Shown one piece after another: positions 34,221 to 44,354 of a stretch of DNA of 46,578 nt. Within the stretch, counting starts at the first letter, position 1. Every line of letters begins with the position of its first letter. Origin of the DNA: Candidatus Sumerlaeota bacterium (lineage in GTDB: Bacteria; Sumerlaeota; Sumerlaeia; MWCT01; JAUWMI01); contig JAUWMI010000035.1 in NCBI GenBank assembly GCA_030613245.1, forward strand, positions 1 through 46,578, written 5' to 3'. Under the pieces are notes generated by a model. It was not told the DNA's origin. It did not search any database and worked only from the letters and a program-made list of their open reading frames with translations. Position numbers and translations under genes: made by a program.

Positions 34221-37200
34221 ATGCGGTTTGTTCAATTTTCCATAAACAAGCCCGTTCCTGTTCTGGTGGGCGTCATTCTGATTGTGCTCTTTGGTCTGAT
34301 CGGGCTGTTCACAATGCCTTATCAACTCAGCCCAGATGTGACTGAACCTGAAATTACCATAACCACCGCCTGGATGGGAGCAACGCCTTATGAAATTGAA
34401 CGCGACATCATTGAAGAGCAGGAAAAGGTTTTAAAGGGGATTCCGGGTCTCATTGAAATGGAGAGCACGGCTTCAAGCGCATTCGGCGAGATAACCTTGC
34501 GTTTTATAATTGGTACAGATGTGGATGACGCACTGTTGCGGGTTTCAAATAAACTCAATGAAGTTGCCTCCTACCCTGAAAATGTAGACAGACCGGTTAT
34601 CAGCGCCACCGGTGCTGCCACTTCTCCCATAATATGGATGGCGCTAAAAACAGAAGAAGACAACCCGCGGCATATAAACACGTATAGGACATTTTTTGAT
34701 AATGAAATTCGCCAATATCTTGAACGTGTGGAAGGTGTTGCAGATTTATTCATTGGTGGCGGCACTGAAAGAGAGATGCACGTAATCGTAAAGCCCGAAA
34801 AACTGGCAGCTTATAATTTAACAGTTGCTGACATTATGAATGCCTTACGTGAAGAGAATGTGAACGTCTCGGCGGGCAATTTGGGCGTAGGTAGACGGGA
34901 CTATCGTATTCGCACAGTTGCAGAATTCAAATCGCCTGAAGAAATTGAACAAGTGGTAATAAAGTCAGATGGGCAACGCAGAATCACCATCGCCGATGTT
35001 GCTGAAGTGCGCTTCGGCTATGAAAAACTCTTTGCGTCTGTCATTCACAACAATAGTGGGGGGATCGGCATTGGCATTAAAAGGGAGCCGGGTGTAAACG
35101 TGCTTGCGCTTACTGATAGTGTGGAAGCCGTGGTCGCATGGCTTAATGAGGCAAAACTTAAACCGGAGGGATTGTATCTCGACTGGATTTATGACGAGCG
35201 ACCATACATTCGAGGGGCGATCAATCTGGTTCAGCGAAATATCCTGATAGGTGGAGCACTTGCTATTGCAGTTTTGCTGATTTTCTTGCAAAGCTTTAGC
35301 GCCACACTGGTGGTCGCAGTCGCTATCCCCATCAGCATTATAGGCACATTTATTTTTATGAATGCCCTGGGACGAAGTTTAAATGTGGTTAGTCTGGCAG
35401 GGATTGCGTTTGCCGTCGGTATGCTTGTTGATAGTGCCGTTGTAGTTCTGGAGAACATAGACAGACATTGCAAAATGGGCAAGTCGGCTTTTAAGGCAGC
35501 CTACGATGGAACAGTTGAGGTCTGGGGTGCAGTGCTTGCCTCTGCATTAACCACTGTTGCGGTATTTCTTCCCGTTGTGTTTATTAAGGAAGAAGCGGGC
35601 CAACTTTTCAGAGATATTGCCATTGCGGTTAGTTGTGCGGTGATTTTGAGTCTCATAATCTCGGTCTCAGTGATTCCGATGTTCTCTAAGCAATTGTTTG
35701 GCGTGCGCCTGGCCAGATGCGACGCGCTCACGGAAAAAAGGGGTTTATTTGTAAACATTGGCAATGCATTGAAAGAATTTATTTTGCACCTGGTGCATCT
35801 TGCTACTCGAAACTGGCTGACAAGGATTGCAACCATTTTGTTACTCACATCCTCTGCGGTTGTAGCGGCATTTGTGCTTCTGCCCAAAATGGAGTATCTT
35901 CCGCAGGGCAATCCTAATTTTGTTTATAATGTCCTCATACCCCCACCGGGTCTTTCCTACCAGGAGCGAGAAGAAATTGGTAAGTCCATTTTTAATCAAC
36001 TACAGCCTCACTTTTTTAAAGACCACGAAGGTTATCCAGGTATAAAGCACATGTTCTACGTTGGCGCCGAACAATTCATGTTTTGTGGTGCAATGAGTAT
36101 TCACGAACAGAGAGCGGGCGAGCTGGTGCCGCTTTTCCAGCGTGCGATAAATAGTATTCCCGGAATGTTTGGTATCAGCCTCCAGGCAGGAATTTTTCAA
36201 ACCCGGCTTGGTAGAGGACGTACTATTGCTGTGGACATCAGCGGAGGCGACTTAAATCAATTGGTTCAGATAGGTGGAGCGATGTTTGGAATTATCGGCA
36301 AGGAAATCGCTAATGCTCAGGTTCGGCCCGTGCCTTCGCTTGAATTACTTTTCCCGGAGGTTAAGATTTTGCCCTCGCGGGAGCGACTGAGAGCGGCAGG
36401 CATGAGTGCAAGAGATCTCGGGGTAGCGATTGATGTGCTCATGGACGGCAGAAAAATCGGTGAGTTCAAACAGGAAGGGGAGAAAAAAATCGATCTTGTC
36501 TTAAAGGCTGAGGAAGAAAATATAGCTACGCCTGAGGACCTTTACCAAAAGCTCATAGCCACACCTCAGGGAAAAATTGTGCCGATTTCATCGCTTGCCA
36601 AATTTGAACGGACAACAGGAATGACCCAAATTCGGCACCTGGAGCGCAATCGCACCATTACCCTTGAGGTATCCCCACCCGAAACAATCACCATTCAGGA
36701 AGCAATGGAAACAATTGAGCAGAAAATCTTGCCTGCTCTAAGGTCGCAAGGAATGCTTAAGGATATTGATATCAGATTGAGCGGTACCGCCGATAAATTA
36801 ATAGAAACGAGAAAGGCGGTTCAGTGGAATTTCTTGCTCGCTGCTGCAATAGCGTATCTTTTAATGGCTGCGCTGTTCGGGAATTTCATTTATCCTCTGA
36901 TTATCATGTTTACTGTACCGCTGGCTGGCGCAGGTGGCTTTATCGGTTTAAAGCTGGTTAACATGTTTATTGCACCACAACCGCTCGATGTATTGACTAT
37001 GCTTGGCTTTGTTATTTTGGTTGGTGTGGTGGTTAATAACGCAATTTTGATTGTTCATCAGGCACTTAATAATATTCGCTTTCATGGAATGGATTACAAA
37101 GAAGCCGTAATGGAATCTGTAAGAGTTAGGCTACGTCCTATTTACATGAGTGCGTTGACCAGCATATTCGGGATGTTGCCGTTGGTGGTTGCACCCGGAC

Positions 37201-37340
37201 CGGGCTCGGAAATGTATCGCGGGCTGGGAAGCGTGGTGCTTGGTGGCATTGCCGTCTCCACAATTTTTACGGTCTTTCTCATTCCTTCTCTGCTCATGTT
37301 TTTCATAAGACTTGAAAAGAGACAGCAGACATCCGGATAA
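34221..37340 (+). CDS. RND efflux transporter permease (HAE/AcrB-like)
   Basis: The 1,039 residues match the full length of the family: two halves, each with a large periplasmic loop, and twelve membrane helices. TM4 reads AVGMLVDSAVVVLENIDRH, so the first of the two AcrB proton-relay aspartates is present and the second is Ser. The second half has FVILVGVVVNNAILIVHQAL. Drug, lipid or metal substrate cannot be decided, although heavy-metal (CusA-type) features are not evident. It is co-transcribed with the adaptor. ATG 34221 follows AAGGAG at about 12 bases. Confidence 0.95.
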   Translation: MRFVQFSINKPVPVLVGVILIVLFGLIGLFTMPYQLSPDVTEPEITITTAWMGATPYEIERDIIEEQEKVLKGIPGLIEMESTASSAFGEITLRFIIGTDVDDALLRVSNKLNEVASYPENVDRPVISATGAATSPIIWMALKTEEDNPRHINTYRTFFDNEIRQYLERVEGVADLFIGGGTEREMHVIVKPEKLAAYNLTVADIMNALREENVNVSAGNLGVGRRDYRIRTVAEFKSPEEIEQVVIKSDGQRRITIADVAEVRFGYEKLFASVIHNNSGGIGIGIKREPGVNVLALTDSVEAVVAWLNEAKLKPEGLYLDWIYDERPYIRGAINLVQRNILIGGALAIAVLLIFLQSFSATLVVAVAIPISIIGTFIFMNALGRSLNVVSLAGIAFAVGMLVDSAVVVLENIDRHCKMGKSAFKAAYDGTVEVWGAVLASALTTVAVFLPVVFIKEEAGQLFRDIAIAVSCAVILSLIISVSVIPMFSKQLFGVRLARCDALTEKRGLFVNIGNALKEFILHLVHLATRNWLTRIATILLLTSSAVVAAFVLLPKMEYLPQGNPNFVYNVLIPPPGLSYQEREEIGKSIFNQLQPHFFKDHEGYPGIKHMFYVGAEQFMFCGAMSIHEQRAGELVPLFQRAINSIPGMFGISLQAGIFQTRLGRGRTIAVDISGGDLNQLVQIGGAMFGIIGKEIANAQVRPVPSLELLFPEVKILPSRERLRAAGMSARDLGVAIDVLMDGRKIGEFKQEGEKKIDLVLKAEEENIATPEDLYQKLIATPQGKIVPISSLAKFERTTGMTQIRHLERNRTITLEVSPPETITIQEAMETIEQKILPALRSQGMLKDIDIRLSGTADKLIETRKAVQWNFLLAAAIAYLLMAALFGNFIYPLIIMFTVPLAGAGGFIGLKLVNMFIAPQPLDVLTMLGFVILVGVVVNNAILIVHQALNNIRFHGMDYKEAVMESVRVRLRPIYMSALTSIFGMLPLVVAPGPGSEMYRGLGSVVLGGIAVSTIFTVFLIPSLLMFFIRLEKRQQTSG

Positions 37341-37436
37341 AGAAGCTGCTCATTTACCAACGCGCTGGCATTTAAAAACCAGGGTTTAAAATACTGAGAA
37401 CCCCAAAATGCGCAAACAGACTGAGAATCTATAGCT

Positions 37437-38600
37437 ATGAATGAACCATTCGGCTCAGTTAGAGATAAATTCGTTATGGAGCGCCAGCATCTCCAGCAAC
37501 TGCTCGATGTTTTGGGCAAGAAGGGGTACCGTGTTCTGGGGCCTACCGTTCGTGACGGTGCTATTGTATATGACGATCTGTCGTCGATTATTCAGCTGCC
37601 CGTTGGGTGGACTGACGAGCAGGATGGCGGTACCTGCCGTCTCAAGAAGCGAAATGACCAAGCGCTCTTTGGCTATGCAGTAGGTCAGCATTCGTGGAAA
37701 AAATTTCTTAGTCCGTCGGTGGTATGCTTATGGCGGGCCAAGCGCAAGGAAAGCGGCTTCCAAGTTATTGCAGGAAGCGATAAACAACCCAGGTTTGCCT
37801 TTCTCGGTGTGCGTTCTTGCGATCTGCACGCTATTGCCATTCAAGATAAGATCTTCATAAATGGACAATACGTTAATTCCACTTATAAATCGCGGCGCGA
37901 AAATGCATTTATCGTGGCGGTCAACTGTGGACAGGCTGGAGGAACGTGTTTTTGTGTGTCTATGAACACCGGGCCAAAGGCAACGTTTGGGTTTGATATT
38001 GCTCTGACTGAAGTCCTAGAGAATAACCGACATTACTTCCTGGTGGAAGTCGGAACAGAACTGGGCGCAGCGATTCTTCGAGAGGTGCCACATGAAGAGG
38101 CACGTGAGGAAGAAAAGGCGACCGCCGAGTGCATTGTGGCGAAAACCGCCGAGCAAATGGGTAGAACTATGGATACCACTAACATTAAGGACTTGCTCTA
38201 TCGTAACTATGAACATCCCCGTTGGGACGACGTCGCAGCTCGCTGTCTGACTTGCGCGAACTGCACGATGGTATGTCCGACCTGTTTTTGCTCGACCGTT
38301 GAAGACGTCACTGACTTGACGGGCAAGCACGCGGAGCGCTGGAGCAAGTGGGACTCGTGTTTCACCATGGATTTCTCGTACATACATGCCGGTAGCGTAC
38401 GTGCTTCACCAAGGGCACGCTATCGCCAATGGATGATGCATAAACTGGCCACCTGGATTGACCAGTTTGGCACCTCAGGCTGTGTTGGTTGTGGACGCTG
38501 TATCACTTGGTGCCCTGTGGCTATTGATATCACCGAAGAAGTCCGCGCCATACAGGAAAGCGAACGACCCAGCGCGGCACCATTTAAGCTAGGGAGGTGA
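37437..38600 (+). CDS. hydB: Group 3b [NiFe] hydrogenase Fe-S subunit (HydB-like)
   Basis: This 387-residue protein matches the beta (electron-transfer) subunit of NAD(P)-linked sulfhydrogenases and anaerobic sulfite reductase subunit A. The N-terminal part has [19 protein letters not shown]. The C-terminus holds two 4Fe-4S cluster motifs, [14 protein letters not shown] and [13 protein letters not shown]. It passes electrons between the catalytic small subunit and the flavin subunit. It opens a six-gene operon ending in the maturation protease, with only short spacings. ATG 37437 has no strong ribosome site. The symbol follows Pyrococcus sulfhydrogenase usage. Confidence 0.92.
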   Translation: MNEPFGSVRDKFVMERQHLQQLLDVLGKKGYRVLGPTVRDGAIVYDDLSSIIQLPVGWTDEQDGGTCRLKKRNDQALFGYAVGQHSWKKFLSPSVVCLWRAKRKESGFQVIAGSDKQPRFAFLGVRSCDLHAIAIQDKIFINGQYVNSTYKSRRENAFIVAVNCGQAGGTCFCVSMNTGPKATFGFDIALTEVLENNRHYFLVEVGTELGAAILREVPHEEAREEEKATAECIVAKTAEQMGRTMDTTNIKDLLYRNYEHPRWDDVAARCLTCANCTMVCPTCFCSTVEDVTDLTGKHAERWSKWDSCFTMDFSYIHAGSVRASPRARYRQWMMHKLATWIDQFGTSGCVGCGRCITWCPVAIDITEEVRAIQESERPSAAPFKLGR

Positions 38601-38603
38601 ACT

Positions 38604-39065
38604 ATGCATACTCTTGAGCCCTACTTGGCAGGACATCCTTTCCTGCAAGGTCTTGATCCAGATTACATTAAACTCATTGTCGGATGTGCATCTAACATTC
38701 GCTTCAACGCTGGAGAATTTGTCTTCCGAGAGGGTGAAGAAGCGAATCAATTTTATCTGATACGCCACGGTGCTGTAGCTCTGGAAATATTCGCTCCCGG
38801 ACGCGGGCCTATCACCATTCAGACCCTCGGAGAAGGCGAAATTCTAGGCTGGTCGTGGCTCATTCCACCGTACCATTGGCATTTCGACGCTCGAGCCGTT
38901 GAACTCACACGTGCCATTGCCTTAGATGGTAAATGCCTCCGCCAAAAATGCGAAGAAGACCATAGACTCGGCTGTGAATTGCTTAAACGCTTTGCTCATA
39001 TTATGGAGCGTTCGCTTCAGGCAACCAGATTACAACTTCTAGATGTTTACAAAGTGGATGAATAA
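38604..39065 (+). CDS. CRP-fold cNMP-binding-like protein in hydrogenase operon
   Basis: This protein of 153 residues is a single CRP/cNMP-binding beta-roll with a short helix and no helix-turn-helix. The N-terminus ([17 protein letters not shown]) and [20 protein letters not shown] are typical. The phosphate-binding cassette, however, reads [20 protein letters not shown] and then ARA, lacking the usual GE-x-AL...R-x-A. It therefore may not bind a cyclic nucleotide. It lies three bases after the Fe-S subunit and overlaps or abuts the flavin subunit, so it is probably a structural or regulatory partner of the hydrogenase. It has a good GGAGGTG site. Confidence 0.88.
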   Translation: MHTLEPYLAGHPFLQGLDPDYIKLIVGCASNIRFNAGEFVFREGEEANQFYLIRHGAVALEIFAPGRGPITIQTLGEGEILGWSWLIPPYHWHFDARAVELTRAIALDGKCLRQKCEEDHRLGCELLKRFAHIMERSLQATRLQLLDVYKVDE

Positions 39066-39072
39066 GAGGCAA

Positions 39073-39918
39073 ATGACGGTGAGTGTTTGTCCTCCCAGCC
39101 CAATGGTTACACAACCATATCGCATTGTCAGGGTACGCAAGGAAACCTACGATACCTTCACGCTTGAACTCCAACCGACTAACGGTGCGGCTGTACTTTC
39201 ATTCGCCCCTGGGCAGTTCAATATGCTCTACGTGTTCGGTATAGGCGAAGTGCCGATTTCAATCAGTAGCGATCCAACCCAGCCGAAAAAGCTTATTCAC
39301 ACGACTCGTGCAGTTGGGACAGTGACAAAAGCCATGCGTAAACTGAAGCCGGGAGATGTGCTGGGAGTGCGAGGTCCGTTCGGAAGTCACTGGCCCGTTG
39401 AGGAAGCAATGGGAAAGGACGTCGTGATTGTGGCTGGAGGAATTGGATTAGCACCGCTACGTTCCGCATTGTACCAGATTCTCTCGCAACGGGATAAATA
39501 TGGTAAGGTTGTTCTTCTTTACGGCACTCGCAGCCCTCGGGATATTCTCTACCGGCGCGAACTTGAAAAATGGCGCGCACGCTTTGATCTTGAGGTCCAT
39601 GTCACTGTTGACCGAGTCACGGGCAGTTGGCTCGGCAATGTCGGTGTGGTCACAACACTGATTCCGAAAGCGGCATTTGATCCGCTCAATACGGTCGCGA
39701 TGATCTGCGGTCCCGAAGTGATGATGCGGTATACGGTGTTAGAACTGCACAAACGTGATGTCGAATCAGAGAACATCTTTATTTCAATGGAACGCAACAT
39801 GAAATGTGGTGTCGGCTTTTGTGGACGCTGCCAGTTCGGACCCAACTTTATATGCAAGGATGGTCCCGTGTTTCGCTATGACCGTATCCAGGAATGGTTC
39901 GTAAAGCGAGAGATTTGA
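39073..39918 (+). CDS. hydG: Group 3b [NiFe] hydrogenase FAD/NAD(P)-binding subunit (HydG-like)
   Basis: A ferredoxin-NADP reductase-type fold: flavin-binding strand [20 protein letters not shown], then NAD(P)-binding [20 protein letters not shown], then [10 protein letters not shown]-terminal 2Fe-2S site [19 protein letters not shown] completes it. This is the gamma subunit that exchanges electrons with NAD(P)H. Several in-frame starts exist (39043, 39058, 39073). I chose ATG 39073 because it lies just after the stop of the preceding gene and an AAGAGG, although the spacing is short. The next gene begins two bases after its stop codon. Confidence 0.92.
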   Translation: MTVSVCPPSPMVTQPYRIVRVRKETYDTFTLELQPTNGAAVLSFAPGQFNMLYVFGIGEVPISISSDPTQPKKLIHTTRAVGTVTKAMRKLKPGDVLGVRGPFGSHWPVEEAMGKDVVIVAGGIGLAPLRSALYQILSQRDKYGKVVLLYGTRSPRDILYRRELEKWRARFDLEVHVTVDRVTGSWLGNVGVVTTLIPKAAFDPLNTVAMICGPEVMMRYTVLELHKRDVESENIFISMERNMKCGVGFCGRCQFGPNFICKDGPVFRYDRIQEWFVKREI

Positions 39919-39919
39919 T

Positions 39920-40699
39920 ATGAAACGGAAGCATAAACCGAAACTTGCCGTTTGGAAATTCGCCTCCTGCGACGGCTGTCAATTGAGTTTGCTGAACTGT
40001 GAGGACGAACTACTCACAGTGGCTGGCGAGGTGGAGATTGCATACTTTCTTGAGGCATCCCGTGCGGTGGTGAAAGGGCCTTATGACCTTTCTCTTGTCG
40101 AGGGTTCCATCACTACTCCACACGATGCAGAGCGCATCCATAAGGTTCGCCGTGCCTCAAAATTTCTCGTGCCGATTGGAGCATGCGCCACGGCTGGTGG
40201 CATTCAAGCCCTGCGAAACTTCACGGACGTGAAAGAGTTCATTTCCACCGTCTATGCCTCGCCGGAATATATTGAGACTCTCAAAAAATCAACGCCCATT
40301 TCTGAGCATGTTTCTGTTGACTTGGAGCTGCAAGGGTGTCCCGTCAACAAACACCAGCTCATTGAGGTCATTAGCGCCTTTCTCCACGGGCGCAAGCCGA
40401 ACACACCACCGCACAGCGTCTGCATCGAATGCAAGCAATGCGGAATTGTCTGTGTGATGGTTGCTCATGGCACACCGTGCCTGGGCCCCGTGACCCAGGC
40501 CGGATGTGGCGCCATTTGCCCTGCGTATAGTCGCGGGTGCTACGGCTGCTTCGGGCCAAAAGAGACGCCGAACACAGCTTCATGGAGCACGTGGTGGAGC
40601 AATCTTGGGATGAAGGAGAAAGACATCGTCCGAGCCTTTCGTGGATTCAATGCTTACGCTGAAGCATTTCGCAAAGAGAGCGAGGCCCACGAAAGGTGA
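39920..40699 (+). CDS. hydD: [NiFe] hydrogenase small subunit (HydD-like, group 3b)
   Basis: The N-terminus [19 protein letters not shown] is the proximal 4Fe-4S motif of the small subunit. Further Cys ligands follow in [21 protein letters not shown] and two clusters near the C-terminus (CKQCGIVC, then [18 protein letters not shown]). At 259 residues the length is typical for group 3b, which lacks a twin-arginine signal and stays in the cytoplasm. It carries electrons away from the active site in the large subunit encoded next. ATG 39920 is only two bases after the flavin subunit stop, implying coupling. Confidence 0.95.
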   Translation: MKRKHKPKLAVWKFASCDGCQLSLLNCEDELLTVAGEVEIAYFLEASRAVVKGPYDLSLVEGSITTPHDAERIHKVRRASKFLVPIGACATAGGIQALRNFTDVKEFISTVYASPEYIETLKKSTPISEHVSVDLELQGCPVNKHQLIEVISAFLHGRKPNTPPHSVCIECKQCGIVCVMVAHGTPCLGPVTQAGCGAICPAYSRGCYGCFGPKETPNTASWSTWWSNLGMKEKDIVRAFRGFNAYAEAFRKESEAHER

Positions 40700-40781
40700 A
40701 CTCCGCAGGAAATACGCAATAGAGATAAAATAAGCCGGACGTTTTTCCTTAAACCATATAAAGAAATAGCTGGGCGTTATA

Positions 40782-42086
40782 ATGAAGAGTGGTAAAGGGC
40801 GAAGCAGAACGATCAAAGTGGACCACCTTGCTCGTGTCGAGGGTGAAGGTGCACTGTATGTGAAGATCAAAGGGAACAATGTTGTGGATGTCAGATTTAA
40901 GATTTTCGAGCCACCGCGTTTTTTCGAGGCATTCTTGCGAGGACGCAATTACAGCGAAGCACCTGACATCACGGCCCGCATTTGCGGCATTTGTCCCGTC
41001 GCCTACCAGATGAGCGCAGTGCATGCGATGGAAGACGCCTTTGGTATCAAGGTGGATGGACCACTCCGTGCGCTGCGACGTCTCGTCTATTGTGGCGAAT
41101 GGATTGAGAGCCACGGGCTGCATGTTTATATGCTCCACGCACCTGACTTTCTTGGCTACGACGATGCGATCCAGATGGCAAAAGACCACCCTGAAATTGT
41201 CCAGCGCGGCCTTCAGTTGAAAAAGGTGGGAAATGAAATTGTCTCATTCCTTGGCGGCAGAGAAATCCATCCTATTAATGTGTGCGTCGGGGGGTTCTAC
41301 AAAGTCCCTACGAAAAAGACACTTGTCCCACTAGCTGAGCGTCTAAAATGGGCAAGGGACGCAGCTCTTGAAGGCGTACGTTGGGTGGCGACGCTTCCTT
41401 TTCCAGAGTTTGAACAAGACTATGAGTTCGTTGCTCTTCGTCACGCTGCAGAATATCCCTTTAACGAAGGGCGGCTTGTTTCGAACAAGGGCTTAGACAT
41501 TTTAATTCGAGACTATGATAAGTGCTTTGTCGAAGAGCACGTGCAGTATACCACTGCGCTGCATGCTGTACTTAAAGACCGAGGGGCATACTTCGTCGGC
41601 CCCCAGGCCCGCTACAACCTCAATTTTGACCGGCTATCTCCATTAGCACAAGAAGCGGCCCGCTCAGCCGGGCTTTCGCCCCTCTGCCGTAATCCTTTTC
41701 AGAGCATCATTATTCGGAGTGTGGAAATCCTCTATGCCTGCGACGAGGCGCTGCGCATTATTGATGAATATGAAATGCCAGATAAGCCGTGTGTAGAAAT
41801 TCAGCCGCGGGCTGCCACCGGCTACGGATGCACTGAAGCGCCCCGTGGCATGCTCTATCATCGCTACCGAGTGGACGAAGATGGCATGATTCTCGATGCA
41901 AAGATTGTCCCTCCCACGTCGCAGAATCAAAAAACCATCGAGAGCGATCTCAGGCAAGTTGTATCGAAATACATCGATATGTCCCACGAAAAACTCACGT
42001 GGCAATGCGAGCAGGCGATACGAAATTATGACCCTTGCATCTCCTGTGCAACGCACTTTTTAAAACTTGAGATCGACAAAGAGTAA
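40782..42086 (+). CDS. hydA: [NiFe] hydrogenase large (catalytic) subunit, group 3b
   Basis: Both nickel-binding motifs are present: L1 [14 protein letters not shown] (about 66-79) and L2 [13 protein letters not shown] (about 417), so all four Cys ligands are there. Nine residues after the L2 histidine (FLKLEIDKE) form the C-terminal extension removed by the maturation protease encoded next. Group 3b enzymes couple H2 with NADP(H) in the cytosol and can reduce sulfur in some organisms. No hyp accessory genes lie in the window. Weak ribosome site; the ATG is the first in the frame after an 82-base spacer. Confidence 0.96.
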   Translation: MKSGKGRSRTIKVDHLARVEGEGALYVKIKGNNVVDVRFKIFEPPRFFEAFLRGRNYSEAPDITARICGICPVAYQMSAVHAMEDAFGIKVDGPLRALRRLVYCGEWIESHGLHVYMLHAPDFLGYDDAIQMAKDHPEIVQRGLQLKKVGNEIVSFLGGREIHPINVCVGGFYKVPTKKTLVPLAERLKWARDAALEGVRWVATLPFPEFEQDYEFVALRHAAEYPFNEGRLVSNKGLDILIRDYDKCFVEEHVQYTTALHAVLKDRGAYFVGPQARYNLNFDRLSPLAQEAARSAGLSPLCRNPFQSIIIRSVEILYACDEALRIIDEYEMPDKPCVEIQPRAATGYGCTEAPRGMLYHRYRVDEDGMILDAKIVPPTSQNQKTIESDLRQVVSKYIDMSHEKLTWQCEQAIRNYDPCISCATHFLKLEIDKE

Positions 42087-42100
42087 GGCGGAAAGGGTTA

Positions 42101-42622
42101 ATGCAAGGTTTCAGGGACTCACAGATCCCTGTCAGTGAATTCCCTGTCCTGGTCATCGGGATTGGTAATCACTATCGGAGCGATGACGCTGTCGGGCTAG
42201 TTGTTGCGCAGATGCTTAAGACAATGAATCTTCCTGGCGTGACGGTTATTGAGGGGAGCGGCGAGAGTGTGGCATTGATGGAAGCCTGGAAAGATACTGA
42301 CAGGGTTATCGTTGTTGATGCTGCTTTTTCCGGTGGTGCGCCAGGCACCATTTATCGCTTTGATGCGCGAGTGCAGCAAATTCCAAGAAGTTTGTTCGCA
42401 CATTACTCAACTCACGCCTTAAGCATTGCTGATGCCATTGAACTTGCACGGACATTGAACCAGCTTCCGCCCTGCCTGATTGTTTATGGCATTGAAAGCA
42501 AGTACTTCGAGCCCGGGATCGGTCTTTCTCCAGAAGTTGAGCCAGCAGCGCACGACGTTGTTCATCGTGTAGCGCAGGAGATTCAAACAAAATTACAGAA
42601 GCTGAACGCGGAGCGCCGATAG
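42101..42622 (+). CDS. Hydrogenase maturation protease (HycI/HyaD family)
   Basis: The N-terminus VLVIGIGNHYRSDDAVGLVV is the family motif; the acidic residues here and the Asp in VVDAAFSGG bind nickel in the immature large subunit. A His (AHYSTHALSIADAI) supplies another ligand. It clips the C-terminal extension of hydA after nickel insertion. It lies 14 bases after hydA and has a GGAAAGGG site. It is the last gene of the operon and converges on the third HGSNAT-like gene across a 70-base spacer without a clear terminator. Confidence 0.93.
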   Translation: MQGFRDSQIPVSEFPVLVIGIGNHYRSDDAVGLVVAQMLKTMNLPGVTVIEGSGESVALMEAWKDTDRVIVVDAAFSGGAPGTIYRFDARVQQIPRSLFAHYSTHALSIADAIELARTLNQLPPCLIVYGIESKYFEPGIGLSPEVEPAAHDVVHRVAQEIQTKLQKLNAERR

Positions 42623-42692
42623 ATGCGTGTCCGCGCGTGAAATTGCGTGCATTTTTGCCCTTTTCTTGAAATTGTGCTGGATCACACCCCGC

Positions 42693-43790
42693 TTACACAC
42701 GAAGAAACAATCTTTTTCTGTACATCCAGAAAAGAATGACCCACCAGAAGCAGATATAGCTCATAGTAAACAACCACGACCCAACATTGATACCGGCCAG
42801 ATCGGTCCAGAAATTCAGCATTGCCTTCCACAAAGTAATTTTTTCTCCGCTGGCCGTCTGCGTGTACCATTCTTGCACTGTGTGAACACGCACTATTATT
42901 GAAAAGAAGTAGGCAGTGATGGCGTTCATTACATAGATCACAAAGGGGAATGCCCATTTCCTATAACCTTTAATATCAATGATGGAGAAGAGAGCTCCGA
43001 GAACAAGACAGGCCGTTCCAGCGGAAAACAAAATATAGGAAGCTGTCCACACCGACTTGTTAAAAGGAAGGTCAAGATGCCAGAGAATACCTAAGGCAAT
43101 AAGAATGCCACCTGTGAGAAAAATGGTTTTCAATTTTGCTGCGATGGACGTATTTTTGTCTCGAAAAAGATCGCCGAAAAACGTCCCAATTAAAACCAGG
43201 GCTGCGGTGGGGACCACTGAAACAATCCCTGCCAGATGGTAAGGGCGTAAATGCTGGTTAATATAATAAATCAGGTTTTTGTCCGGCTCGAAAAATCCCG
43301 CCCCTACACCCGGGATGGGAATGAAGCGAATCGCCGCCCAATGCAGTATGAGTAATCCCCCAGCAATGATAGGCCTCCAGCGTCTCGGCAATTCGTAAAT
43401 TATCGCACCCCCCAAATACGCCAATCCAATCAATTGGAGCACATTCAGACCGATGACTATCCGTTTGTTAATGCTGCAATCAATCAATATCCCGAAAAAA
43501 ACAAGCAACAGCATCCTTCTGAAAACTTTTTGGAAATAGGGGAGGAAACCGGAAATCTTTTTGTGAAAAGAAGAGGCTGAATAGGGGATGGCAACACCCA
43601 CTATGAACAGAAACCATGGGAAAATCAGGTCGCAAAAAGTTATCATCTCTCCCCAATGAGCGTGACGAAATTGGCGTGGGAATGCCGCATCGTAGCCCGG
43701 ATTGTTTACCATGAGCATTGCGATGATAGTGAAACCACGAAAGGCATCCAGTGACGTCAAACGTTTTGGTAGGGCTCGCTCTTCTGCCAC
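42693..43790 (-). CDS. HGSNAT-like (DUF5009) membrane acetyltransferase, paralogue 3
   Basis: At 365 residues this is the shortest of the three copies. It starts KRLTSLDAFRGFTIIAMLM, has the His loop QFRHAHWGEMITF and DLIFPWFLFIVGVAIPYS, and about nine further helices. The closest named family is heparan-alpha-glucosaminide N-acetyltransferase/DUF5009. The frame begins at GTG 43790 because an in-frame stop precedes it; AGGAGA lies about 11 bases upstream. A nearer ATG at 43797 is out of frame. No neighbouring glycan gene is present. The role is likely acetylation of an extracytoplasmic sugar. Confidence 0.85.
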   Translation of the reverse strand: MAEERALPKRLTSLDAFRGFTIIAMLMVNNPGYDAAFPRQFRHAHWGEMITFCDLIFPWFLFIVGVAIPYSASSFHKKISGFLPYFQKVFRRMLLLVFFGILIDCSINKRIVIGLNVLQLIGLAYLGGAIIYELPRRWRPIIAGGLLILHWAAIRFIPIPGVGAGFFEPDKNLIYYINQHLRPYHLAGIVSVVPTAALVLIGTFFGDLFRDKNTSIAAKLKTIFLTGGILIALGILWHLDLPFNKSVWTASYILFSAGTACLVLGALFSIIDIKGYRKWAFPFVIYVMNAITAYFFSIIVRVHTVQEWYTQTASGEKITLWKAMLNFWTDLAGINVGSWLFTMSYICFWWVILFWMYRKRLFLRV

Positions 43791-44354
43791 TTGTCATTTT
43801 CTCCTATTCAAGTTTGCAAAAACGACACAACAAGTTATTTTTTTCTGTAGAACATTGCTTACCCGTGAAAAAAAAACCAATTCTTTTGAAACGACTCAAT
43901 TTTTATCATTTCTCGCGTGTTTGCAACTATAACTTTAAAAAGTAGCTCTTCGGAATTTGTAGTGGGCTAGCTGCGAGCACAATTTTGGGTGTCTGAGGCT
44001 GTGCGGCCATGTCTATAAATATTCCGCTATTATAACAGAAACCTGAAATATCGTACAGCCACATTTATTTTTTGGGGCTAGCATGTAGGGGCGTTTAATT
44101 AAACGCCCCTACTACTATCCTGGCATGTGGAGAGGGACGAAACTCCTCGCATTAAAGAAGGGCCCTGCTCAACCTTCTACATGAGATTCCTCAGTGAGAG
44201 GCGCATGGAATGAGCGCGCGATTTATTAGACTTATACTCTAATTTGGTCGAGTTCCCTACAATGATCCTTGACCTCAAGGCTTTCATTCTGATAAGTAAT
44301 GTTGATAGATTTATAAGGTTATGCCGATGTGAAATTGAATAGGAGGTTTCAAAG
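43791..44354. other. Intergenic region with divergent control
   Basis: This 564-base AT-rich spacer separates two divergent genes. It contains palindrome copy 3 (44085-44112) and, just before the plus-strand gene, an AGGAGG site. No reading frame here has protein-like features and no RNA gene was recognised. Confidence 0.5.
44085..44112. repeat. Palindromic repeat, GTAGGGGC-arm family, copy 3
   Basis: A perfect 28-bp palindrome: arms GTAGGGGC and GCCCCTAC around the core GTTTAATTAAAC. It is the cleanest copy of the family in this window and lies in intergenic DNA, away from a stop codon, so it is not obviously a terminator. Confidence 0.85.

Noticed and set aside
43480-43797. ATG frame with a good AGGAGAAA site at the start of acetyltransferase paralogue 3
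   Set aside because: It is out of frame with the conserved DAFRG sequence and yields an unrecognisable peptide.
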